A DNA stretch of 64,000 nt from Brassica napus. Lineage: Eukaryota > Streptophyta > Magnoliopsida > Brassicales > Brassicaceae. A program made the translations under genes and the position numbers. The notes beneath the pieces are model-generated. The model was not told the origin of the DNA. It did not search any database and saw only the letters and a program-made list of their open reading frames with translations. Shown here piece by piece: positions 16,901 through 27,690 of the stretch; position 1 is the stretch's first letter, and each line of letters opens with the position of its first letter. Location of the stretch: contig NC_063434.1 in the NCBI RefSeq assembly GCF_020379485.1, forward strand, positions 30,141,401 to 30,205,400. The letters run 5' to 3'.

Positions 16901-19900
16901 TCTCATATTAGGTTGAATAAATATATAAAAAAAAATTAAAAAGTGATATATAAATATTAAACCCAAAAGAAAAACTTAGTTGTATATTAGGTTTGATTAA
17001 AGTTTGCAGATTTTTTCATTTGTGTAGTGCGCTAAAAACCTATATTAAAAATTAAATCAAAATTAAAATCTTAACAAAAAAATTATGCAAAATGAATAAA
17101 TATCTCAATAGTTGGAACTATAAAATATTTTTTGCTCATAAAATTATCTTTGTTTTATGTTATTAAAATTACTTTAATAATCTAAGAAAATAGACTTTTA
17201 TTTTTATATGAAATAACAGCACATATAATATGTTTTCGTGCTCATATAGGTATAAAATGTATTTTCATAGAATATGTTTTCTTTTCTTTTTAAATATTTT
17301 TTCGTTTTTATTTTATGAATATTACATTTTTATCATATATTTTATTTGAAAGATATAAGAAAATATTAAAAATTATTGATAAAAATGATTGATTATCTTT
17401 TTAATAACGGTAATTAAATATAATATTTTTAATTTATTAAATGAATCTCTGTATTTAATTTTTGTAAAACTTAACATGAATGCAACATGTATATATATAT
17501 TGTACGGTGATTTTTTTTTTGATACGCGTAAATGGATGTGCCAGGAAAAAAAAATATTTAGGAATAAGCTGTATTTTTTGCTTACTTTAGTTCCGTCCCA
17601 CAACTTCTGAAGCTTGCTCCCCAGCATGTTTAGGCAGACGAGGAACTGTGTATTAAAATTAGAAGGCAACCAATGCATCGGAAAACAGGCCCAACTTAGT
17701 AAGATAAGTTTTTGAGACATGTAGTTGAGACACTGCGGAAAGTACAAACTATCGCAATCACCACCGAGTGATAAGAACTGAAGATTGGGCATTCTTTCAA
17801 AGGCTCTTTCACTAATATACAATTTGCCACCGGTCTTAGATAAATTGAGAGATATTCCTATAAGACTTCCACCTCCCTGAAAAAAAGGAGACAAAATCAT
17901 GAGATATAAAAAAAGATGTGTACATACGGAGCAATGCAGTGAAATACCAATGTCAAAACTTACTGTTGTGTCATTACTAAGTACTTGACAAATCTCGCTT
18001 GCATCATCCAAAAACATGCGTTTCCCAGGCTCACGGATGCGAGGTTCACTACCATATTTTTTCCGCACAATTTCTCTTCCCAGCTGGACAAGCACATCAT
18101 TTATCTCTACATATCCCGTGACGATAGATATGAGAGATTTATCAACTAAGACGTCAATTCCTTGCTGGAAGTCTGAGAACGTATTGGCAAGATAATCTTT
18201 CAGTGTCTCAACATTTCTAGTTCTGACAAGGCCGGTGGTTATATGAAGGAACAATTTTTTTTCTTTCTCACTTAAGGCATCATAGCTGAACTTTAAAATA
18301 CTCTCAATTTCTCCTTTAAGGCTACTTCTTAACTCTGGTAGTGCATCTTTCCATTGCTCCTCTGTCTTTCCCCGGAAACAGGAGCCAATAACCCTTAGTG
18401 CCAAAGGGAGTTGACCAGCGAGAACTGTAACTTCCCAGGCAAGCTTCTCGAAACCAGCTGCAGGGGTTTTTTGTTTGAAAGCATACATACAGAATATTTC
18501 AAGAGACTTAGTAGGAACATTCACCTTGTAAATGTGATTAATCCCATGTGCCTTCAAAAGATTTTGATCTTGCGATGTAATGACTATCCGACTTCCATGG
18601 CCAAACCACCAGGTTTCTTTTGCCATGGCCTCTAGCTGAACTAACTGATCAACGTTATCAAGAACAACAAGAACTCGCTTGTTATTCAGTCTTTCTTCTG
18701 CAGCTCCTAGATGAGAAATCTTGAAAGCCTCCTTCTGGTTGATTATTTGGGACAAAAACTTTTGCTGCAAATCCAACTTCACAATGTAGTCATCGGAGCA
18801 AACTGGTGCTGTGTACATTGCTTTGACATTCGTCATAAATACACTCAAATCAAAACTGCCAGAGTGTTTGTTAAACATACATCTGGCGATGGTGGTTTTG
18901 CCAATCCCAGCTGGCCCCCAAATCCCTATCATCCTCACCTCATCTTCCTGGCCTAAATTTAAAGCCTGATCCATCTTCTCCATATGAGCTCCCATTCCAG
19001 GAAGCCCGTCCAAATCCCTTGATCGCGTGGAACTAAACAACTTGTCCGATACATCAGTGGCAATTTTTTCTATCATTTCCGCGTCAGTTTTACTAACAAA
19101 GAGGAGAGATGAAGACATCAATTAAACATAAATCTATCTTATTTTATCGTCACTGCATGTTATTTGGTCACAGAATATGAAAGTATACTTTAATATATTT
19201 TATATAAGTTTGTATCTCAACAAAATCTTTCAAAATCTTTTTATTTTAAATTTAAGTGGATATCATACATTATAAAATATGTACCTTGTATATAATTAAA
19301 TAAATAATACTGTAATCAATATTATCATGAAAATCAAAATTGAAGTACAAAATAAAACTAACCCTCATTTCAAATATTTTATAACAACTGCTGACACTCA
19401 ATTTTTCACTCTTAACCATATATTTAACTGTAATGAAAGAACATATATTGGTCAACATAACAATAGTTTATAGTATTAGATATCTTTAAAATAATAACTA
19501 TGTCATGAATTAACCCGGGGTTTAACCCATTATGTTTTGTTGTTATTTCGGTTCTAATTTAGCCACGATATCTTACTTTAATATTCCTTATATTTAATAC
19601 AGAATTGAATTATATTTTTTTGGGATAATATATTTGCTTCAGCCTACTCTGATAAATTGGCCTTTCAAACACAATGTCAAATTACCATTATTTTGTATAA
19701 GTATGAGTAAAATTAAACTAAACCATGTACAGACGCACACTTATGTAAAACATATATTGTAGTGCTTTGTTAACTGGAATATTCGATATCACAAAAATTG
19801 TTTCAGTTAATCATGTGAAACATATATTGATTTAAGTATAATAAGTGAAAATAAACACTTGTACAGACGCAAAAGTCAAGCTTTAGTTACTATTAAAATA

Positions 19901-20895
19901 TTTTTATTCATATAATAAAATAATGAAAATCATATAATATATATACATATATCAAAATCATAATAACATTAATACACCAAATAAAAAATATTTAATGTTT
20001 TCACGATTGCATTTTTATATATATAATTTGAAAATTCATAAATTTTAGATAAAATTATAATTTTCATTTAATAAAACTCTTGTAAAGTAAAAATATTTCA
20101 GCGTATTCAAAAAGTATATCAAAATCTAGTATTCGTTAAAAAAAATTCACATATAGACAAAATAAGAGTGCAAGATGTTTATATGTTTAAAATCTACTAG
20201 CTAGATGTGTTTGTAATGGCTTAATGTTGTGACAAAGATTAACTAATTAAGAGTGCGAGTGAAAATAAGAAAAGGACGAACCTATTATTGGTTGAATGGT
20301 AACCAGCGAGTGTGGCCACTTGTGCCAAAGCTTGACTCCAACTCCTAATAACATCTTGTTTTTTACCTTTACAGGTTTTTTTGAAGACTTTCCCAAAATC
20401 TCCAGCCTGCTTCTTTACATCACTTGGATCCACTTCATAGAAAATGACCAGCACTGTATAACTCAAATCTTCATTGCACTTCATAATCTCCACCAACTCA
20501 TCAAGACACCATGACGAAGAAGCGTATCTTTTCGAGAGCAATACAATCGCAATCCTTGATCCTCGGATCGCTTTTTTTAGCTCAGGACCGATATATTCTC
20601 CTCTAGTGATGTCGTTATCAATGAATGTGTCGATTCCTTTGCTCCTACACTCCTTGAGAAAGTGACTTAGAAAGGATTTTCGGACGTCTGCCCCGTGGAA
20701 GCTCGGGAAGACGTGGTGTCCCCAATTACCAGGCATTGAAAAAGGAGGCAAAAGAGATAAAGAAGATGAACTCACTTCAGTTTCGTTATTTTCACGGAAT
20801 CTGATTTTTCTGTTTTGCATGAATAATAGTGTAACGAATAGTGTGAAGACGGATGTTGCAGCAGCACACATCGTAAGGAAAAAAGAAGAATCCAT
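13950..20895 (-). CDS. TIR-NBS-LRR (TNL) immune receptor, four exons
   Basis: Intracellular nucleotide-switch receptor for pathogen effectors. Exons (minus): 20895-20282 (TIR), 19092-17964 (NB-ARC), 17876-17586 (first LRR) and 15248-13950 (LRRs plus C-terminal jelly-roll/Ig-like region). They sum to 3333 nt with all junctions in frame, 1110 residues, and no internal stop. An N-terminal hydrophobic segment precedes the TIR, as in several Brassicaceae TNLs. The TIR keeps the [12 protein letters not shown] motif with the putative catalytic Glu of TIR NADases. NB-ARC shows GPAGIGKTT (about residue 264), [16 protein letters not shown] and GQLPLAL. Exon 4 has repeated [15 protein letters not shown] LRRs and the [10 protein letters not shown] motif. 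Odd points: RNBS-D reads FLHITTGL instead of FLHIACFF, and the MHD position reads EIND. An in-frame ATG six codons upstream is possible. Intron 3 (2.3 kb) carries two transposons. Confidence 0.88.
15417..15577 (-). mobile_element. tRNA-derived SINE in TNL intron 3
   Basis: Read on the minus strand, this starts near a box A-like TTAGCCCAACTGG (15557-15569), has a box B-like AAGTTCGAGTGA (15508-15520) about 35 bases further, and ends in an oligo-A tail (the T-run at 15417-15426). That is the standard layout of plant tRNA-related SINEs. No clear target-site duplication was seen. Confidence 0.65.
16374..16904. mobile_element. Mutator-like MITE in TNL intron 3
   Basis: Left end GGGAAATTGCCACAAATACC is mirrored by the right end, which in reverse complement starts GAGAAAATTTTATGTTTACC; similarity continues through the TACCACTTTT stretch for about 55 bases. 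There is no coding capacity. The termini are of the GGGAAATTGCC type common in Brassica Mutator-like MITEs. A 9-base target duplication could not be confirmed. Confidence 0.6.
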
Positions 20896-20913
20896 TAGAG
20901 TAAGATTGATCAA

Positions 20914-21897
20914 GAGAAGATGGAATATCTCACAATGCTTTTCAGAAAGAAATCGGAGAGGGCATTTGATATAAGCAGTGAGACTTGTTATCTTGTTCGA
21001 CTTTTACTTCATTAAATATTGTCAACTCTTTTCTGATATTGTATAATATTCCATCGGTTTCGTATGTTTTAGAAAAAGAAAAAAAATTCAAAAAAATACA
21101 TATGTTATATTTCAATATTTTTTATCAACTAATAATATTTAATGATAAATTTCAAAATAATTAATGTCATTTAGTGAATTTGGATGGGTTTAAAATTATG
21201 AAAAATGGAAAATAAAAAATACTTTTGTATTTAAAACTGAAATTTAATATGTTTTATTAATTTGTACGAAAAGTTAAAAACGTAGTATCATTTTGAAAGA
21301 GTTGTTTCTAGATATTTCTTCATAATATAGTATAAAAGAACTTAGTCGTCGAAACAAAATATCAAACAACGTCATGTTGGCGACTACCTGTACTTCTCTA
21401 CATCCAGCAGGTTTCTTTTTTTTTTTGGACAAATCCAACAGGTTTCTTAATTAGAAAAATATGTCCACTAAACTTGGTCGCCCAAAAAATGTCAAACTTC
21501 GTGATTTAACCCGAGAAGGCATTAAAATAAGAGAAGCTTGAAGGCTTGAAGTCATACAAAAAAAGGATAACTAGGCCAATAAGACAATAAACAACTCTTC
21601 TCTAGTCAAGATGCTTAATCGAATTTACGAATAGATTTTGAAGTCAAACAAAAAAAACCACTGAAAAGAAGATAACTTGGTCAAAAATAATATAGTATAG
21701 AAACATAAGATAAGTTGGCTACTACCTCTACTTCTCTACATCCAAGATGTTTCTTAATTAGAAAAATATGTCCACTAAACTTGGTTGCGCAAAAAAAATG
21801 TCAAACTTCGTCAGTTAAAGATACCCTTTCTATTACATAAAATGTACACAAATTAAAAATAATTGAATTGATTGTTTTAAGATGAATAAGAAAAAGA
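20914..21897. repeat. Intergenic with local tandem duplication
   Basis: The TNL promoter lies at the left. A block of about 120 bases (containing ACTTCTCTACATCCA and AAATATGTCCACTAAACTTGG) occurs at about 21377-21510 and again at about 21716-21815, roughly 340 bases apart. Parts of 21633-21887 recur at 28199-28322 on the far side of the transposon complex. Confidence 0.65.
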
Positions 21898-21995
21898 GGG
21901 ATTTGCCAAAAATGATTCAAAACTTGATTTTGAATACAAAAGTGTACCCCAATTTTAATCAAATGCAAAAATAATCCAAAAACCTAGTGAACTTA

Positions 21996-23001
21996 GAGCA
22001 TCTGCAATGGTGAGCCTCACCATGGAGTCTTTAGCATTATTATAATATTTTTTTTTTTGTTTTTTTTTTGTTTGAATAGTTAAGGATCCTAATCCCAAAG
22101 GTATGTCCAATGATGTTTTCCAATTTGGAGTCCTTAGGAATTAAAAAATAATATTTTTTTTATAAAAGTGAAATTAAATGTTTTTATTTATTGCATGATT
22201 AAATATAAAGATACAACATTTATTAATCTTTATTCACCAAATTTGTTCCAAATATTTTCAATTAAATCATTTTTCAATCGTTGATGTAAATTAAACACTT
22301 ATCGTGAACATCATCCCGAATGCCGAGCATATTATAGATATTTGTAGGCTTCTCGGTATCCACCCGTGAACTTCTGCTGCAGTCTCCTTCTTCAATTCAT
22401 ATAGATCGTACCGAATGTACCCATCTCGTTCGTTTTCGACTATCATATTGTGTAGTATGATACATGCTCGCATAATCTTCCCTATCTTTTTTTTTGTCCA
22501 ATGAAAGAGCCGGATTTTTCACAATCGCAAATCAAGCTTGTAATACTCCAAAAGCCCGTTCCACATATTGTGTAGGTCTCTCTTTAGCTAATTTATTTTG
22601 ATAAAATATACATTATATACTACTTTTTTGTTGACATAGAATTTCAAAATTTACTAGAAATAACGAAATCGAAACTCAGTTGCTTACATCTCTATATTGC
22701 GGAAAATGTTACAAACCAATATATTTGAGTGATTAATCTAAACGTCGTACACAATTATATAAAGAGAAGTATATGTGTATTTACCTTTACAATCTAAACG
22801 TCCGACTTTTTTACCCCCACTACGAAACACAAAAGTCTTCCCCTCCATTCACAAGTAGCCACGTATCATAAGGATCAAGTCCTAATATTCCTTAGTTACG
22901 TTACAGTCCTTAGTTTTATTAAGCAAAGTATTATTATTATATGTGTATTTACCTAAGAGTAAGCGCTAAGGACTGATGATGTTACTCCGTTGCGGGTGGT
23001 C
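21996..23001 (-). mobile_element. PIF/Harbinger element remnant nested in the MULE-like arm
   Basis: Flanked by TTA on both sides (21993-21995 and 23002-23004). The termini GAGCATCTGCAATGG and, inverted, GACCACCCGCAACGG match at 11 of 15 positions; these are Harbinger-type ends and target site. On the minus strand at about 22600-22330 it encodes the C-terminal part of the transposase: RPTQYVERAFGVLQA, then IMRACIILHNMIVENERD. A stop after VLQA and the missing N-terminal two thirds show it is dead. It may derive from the autonomous family that mobilises similar small elements (compare 49959-50021). Confidence 0.8.
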
Positions 23002-23345
23002 TTACAACAACATTCTTATGAACAAACAAAAAATATGTATTTAATTTTACCATTATAATCCTCCGTTAGAGAAAATTTCTTTGTAAGTCTTCTATATGAT
23101 GACTTCTTTATAAGTTTTCTCTATGATGACTTCTTTGTAAGTCTTCTCGTTCAGTAGATCTTAAAAATAATTTTATAAAAATATTTTGATAGGTAAAAAA
23201 ATTGAAATCATGTAATAATAAACATTTCTCAATGATGTAAATTTAGTTCATCTGAAATTGAATTATTTTCAACATAGATGAGTGAATGTATATTAGCTCA
23301 TAAGTCATTGGTTTGGGGTTTGGTAACATATGTTATAGTATTGTA

Positions 23346-25609
23346 CTAGGATAAGACCCGCGCCTTGCGCGGGATTAAGTTAGTATTTTTATTATATTTT
23401 GGAGAATGAAACAATAGTTTGGCTTCATTTGGATTACGGGTGTTCAATCTGGATATCGGGTTGGTTTCGGTTCGGTTTGGTTTTTTTCGGTATTTGGTTA
23501 GTAAAATATAACTACTATTCTAAATCCATATTTACTTTGACTTTAGTCTTTCACATACTTTTGAAAGATTTTAACTGGACGACTAAATTGATCAGCCAAT
23601 CTTGTTGCTTTAAATCATTAGTGTTTATATATATATATATATATTATTTAGTTTGAATATTTATTAAATAAAAATTCATATGCGTTATATTTTATGATCA
23701 TTTGTAACTTATTGTAACAAAAAATAATCTATTGATCACAAAATTTTCAGAGTGGGAATATTCAAATTTCTAATAATATATAGACGTTTTGAAAAATTCA
23801 AATATAACATATAAGAAAAAATATAAATGTTTTTATTATATATTTAATGTGATTTTTTAATATCTTTCAATAATATAAAATTAAAAAAAAAGAACTAAGA
23901 TACCAAAATTGTTATCAAATATTTATTATTCATAATAATTAATTTTAATATATACGTTAATCATATTAGGTAATTTCGTAGCTTCTAATTAAGGAAAGTG
24001 CAAAAAAAATTTTGGTAGATTATTTATCAATTCGATAGTTAGTTTAATAAGAAATATAATGTAAGTCAAGATGGACCAACCTATTTTTCTAAGAATAGTA
24101 TATTTTATATAGTCATTTATTAAATGAGAATTTATAACCATACAGTTCTATGATCATTCATATCATTTTATAACTGAATATTTAAATCATCGATAACAAA
24201 ATTTTCAATGTGAAATCTTTAATAAGTTTATAATTTATAAATGTTTTTGAAAATTCATTGAAAGTTTTAATATTAAAATATTTATGTAATCTTATGGTAT
24301 ATAGTATAATCTATATAAATATATATGTTTTATTATTAAATGATATTTTTTACTCATATGGTTTTAAAATAATGTGTATCTTCTTATAATATTAAATAAA
24401 AGTTCATATTAATACAATTTTATGATCATTTGTAACTTATTATGACACAAAAAAAAATCTATTGATCACAAAATTTTCAGAGTGGGGATCTTCAAATTTC
24501 TAATAATTTATAGACGTTTTGAAAAATTCAAAATATAACATATAAGAAAAATTATAAATGTTTTTATTATATATTTAATGTGATTTTTAAATATATTTTA
24601 ATAATATAAAATTAAAAAAAGAACTAAGATACAAAAACTGTTATCAAATATTTATTATTCATTATAATTAATTTTCACATATACGTTAATCATATTAGGT
24701 AATTTTGTAGCTTTTATTTAAGGAAAGTGCAAAACATTTTTTGGTACGTTATTTATCAATTCGATAGTTAGTTTAATAAAAAGTGTAATATAAGTTAAGA
24801 TGTACCAACCTATTTTTCTAGGAATAGTATATTTTGTATAGTTATTTATTAAATAAGAATTTATAATCATACGGTTCTATGATCGTTCATATCGTTTTAT
24901 AACAAAATATTTAAATCATCGATAACAAAATTTTCAATCTGAAATCTTTAATAAGTTTATAATTTATAAATGTTCTTGAAAATTCATTGAAAGTTTTAAT
25001 ATTAAAATATTTATGTAATCTTATGGTATATAGTGTTTAATATATATATATATATTTATTTTATTATTAAATGATATTTTTTACTCATATGGTTTTAAAA
25101 TCATGTGTATCTTCTTATAATAAAAATGTTAAACCATTGATCATTAATTTTTAACATAATAATTTTAATAGTTTTAGTCATTTATTGTCGTTTTTAAAAA
25201 TTCAAAATATAACATATACGAAAAAATCTAAATTTTATTTTTATAGCTAATTTGATTGTTTAATTTATTTTAATAATATAAAATTAAACATAAAATGATG
25301 GAGGAGATATACATTGTTATCAAATCTTTATTATTAAACTCATTAATTGTCATATATATATTAGTCATTTATGGTAATTCCGTAGGTTTTATTTAAGGAA
25401 AGAAAATATCATATCATATCATTATATCATATAGTTTGACCAACTTATGTATCTAACAACATATAAAAATCGAATGTGGACCTACTTATTTTTCAATTGA
25501 ATGTAATTGACTACCTAATTGAGTGCCACCTATGCATTGGAGCCTCTTTTAATTAATACAAAATTGAGGTTACATATTTTCAAATGTTCCTCAATTAATA
25601 TATAAGGGA
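23346..25609 (-). mobile_element. Non-autonomous Helitron (2.26 kb), minus orientation
   Basis: On the minus strand it starts TCCCTTATATATTAATTGAGG and ends with a GC-rich hairpin (CCCGCGCAAGGCGCGGG, 23357-23373) followed 11 bases later by CTAG, inserted between A and T. These are the hallmarks of Helitrons (5' TC, 3' hairpin then CTRR, A^T target). No RepHel helicase frame is present. A duplicated copy of the host sequence at about 26150-26175 shows the uninterrupted site, which confirms both ends. Confidence 0.85.
23663..25120. repeat. Tandem duplication, period about 728 bases, inside the Helitron
   Basis: TTTATGATCATTTGTAAC occurs at 23691 and 24419. Most of the following 700 bases are repeated in the same order with few changes, including AAATCATCGATAACAAAATT and TTTTACTCATATGGTTTTAA. 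A shorter, weaker third stretch follows to about 25480. Confidence 0.85.
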
Positions 25610-26879
25610 TGTATCTTTAGGGTTAGATTCTGAAATCTTACCTTCATTTTTTTTTCTTTTTCAAATTGACCCATGTATGTATAGTAACTATCTAATAACT
25701 TGATTTAAACACTTTCTAATTTTTTTTTTAAGTTTAAAAAAGTATTTTTTTTAAGTTTAAAAAAGTATTTTTTTTTTTTGCATAGTTAATTGATTTTAGG
25801 TTCTGGAAGACTCACAAAAGACTTAAAAAAAAGTCTTCAGACACATTCCTCCTAAATTTTAGTAGAATTTATGGTTCTCGCTTAAATTTTGGAATAATTT
25901 AGGTTTTTCGCCTAAATCAAAGTCTTCCATAAGTCTTCTAGGAGTCTTCCAGAGAAAGTCTTCTCATGGATTAGATCTTAAAAATACTTAAAACTTTTTA
26001 TAAAAAATCTTTTCATGGGTTAAAATTTGAAATCATGTAATAATAAACATTTTTCAATGATGTAAATTTAGTTTATCTGAAATTGAATTATTTTCAACAT
26101 AGATGAATGAATGTAGATTGGTTCATGAGTCATTGGTTTAGGGTTGGTAACATATGTTATAGTATTGTTGGTATCTTTAGGGTTAGATTTGAAATCTTAT
26201 CTTCATTTTTTTTTCTTTTTCAAATTGACCTATACATGTTTAGCAACTATCAAATAATTTGATTTAAACACTTTCTAAGTTTTTTTAAGTTTAAAAATGT
26301 TTTTTTGCATAATTATTTGATTTTAGGGTCTAGAAGACTCACAAAAAACTTAAAAAGAAGTCTTCCGACACATCCTGCCTAAATTAAATAAAATTTAGAG
26401 TTCCCGCCTAAATTTTTGAATAAATTAGGTTTCCCGCCAAAATCAAAGTCTTCCATGAGTCTTCTTCCATAATTCTACCCACACATAACAAAACACAACA
26501 ACACAAAAACTTAGTAAACTTTGCTAAAAGTACGAGAGAAGACTTCTCAAAAAACCTTAGTCAAACTAACAAAAGATCAAAATTGAATTTTAAGTGAAAG
26601 TTGAGATTTTAAATATCATGGAAGTTAAAAATTGTATCTTATGAGGAAGACAACACAAACACAGAACATCAACTTAATAAAACCAAATCACCGGAGAAAA
26701 CTTCTTCTCCATTTAGCTAGAAACATAATTAAACATCAATGTTTCTAACTTCATAATTATCAATAATTAAGTTATAAATTCGACTCAGTAGTCCCAATAT
26801 TGACTAATAAACATAAATTAGCAAGAAGATATTAAAAATTCATTTTAATTTTGGAAAAATTTGAAGTTTAATAAAGATT

Positions 26880-27690
26880 TACGTAGAAGACTTCTTTTGA
26901 AGTCATCCACGGAAGACTTCAAAAGAAGTCTACTCTGTGTAGACTTCAAAAGAAGTCATCTATTTATGTCATTTTTGCAACTGCAAATTTAGGGAGGAAG
27001 ACTTCTAAAGAAGTCTACTCTACAGAAGACATCTTCGAAAGTCTTCCTTTGTAAATATGGGCTTACTTTTGAAATTGATTTTTTTTCGAAATTTCCAGAG
27101 TCTTCTTAGATAAACAAGTTATTTTTGAATTTGACCGAAGTTAGTCAGAATTTTGACTTTTTGTAGAAAACTTCTAGGAAAGTTTACCTGGAGAATACTT
27201 CAAAAGAAGTCTTCTCTAATCTTCCGGAAGTCTTCTCAATGTCGCAAGAAGTCTGCTGGTTTATTTTTGCAATTGACTATATTTGACTTTTCGAGAGAAG
27301 ACTTCTTTCCGTCGGATGACTTCTGTAGAAGTCTTCTCTCGCGGGCAAAGGTTTGACCAAAACCCATAATTAAACTCGAAAAGTCTTCTCATTGATATTA
27401 AATATTTTACTATTATTTTTCAATTGCAAAAGTAACCCACACAGACATCTTCCGGCATTGAGAAGACGTAGGGAAGACTTTCAGAAGATTTCTGTAGAAG
27501 TTTTCTTCAGGAAGACTTCCTTAGAAGTCTTCTACAAAAAGTCAAATTTCTGACCAACTTCGGTCAAATTTAAAAGTAACATGTTTATCCGAGAAGACTT
27601 AGAAGTCTTCTCGGGAATTTCGAAATTTTTTGTTTACAAAGGAAAGTTAGAAGACTTCTAGGGAAGTCTTCTACTAAAAACACACAAAAT
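26880..27690. repeat. Field of GAAGACTTC / GAAGTCTTC palindromes
   Basis: Short inverted motifs built on GAAGACTTC, AGAAGTCTTC and TTCAAAAGAAGTC recur every few tens of bases. At larger scale, 27000-27240 is repeated inverted at 27430-27690: GACCGAAGTTAGTCAG on the left matches CTGACCAACTTCGGTC on the right. Sparser copies of the motif extend to about 23090 on the left and 29160 on the right, so it belongs to the MULE-like element. It is not a CRISPR array. Confidence 0.8.

Larger units (their letters stand above)
23161..26470. repeat. Tandem duplication of MULE interior (unit about 550 bases, first copy split by the Helitron)
   Basis: Copy 1 is 23161-23345 joined to 25610-25977; copy 2 is about 25978-26470. 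Shared blocks include GAAATCATGTAATAATAAAC, TTGAATTATTTTCAACATAG, GGTAACATATGTTATAGTA and TTTAGGGTTAGAT. Copy 1 holds the Helitron and copy 2 does not, so the duplication preceded the Helitron insertion. Confidence 0.8.

Noticed and set aside
17373..17585. Extension of the TNL reading frame past exon 3
   Set aside because: Read-through of an intron after a good GTAAGC donor; the real continuation is at 15248.
26880..27690. CRISPR-like spaced repeats
   Set aside because: Plant nuclear DNA; motif occurs in both orientations with irregular spacing, no constant spacer length.
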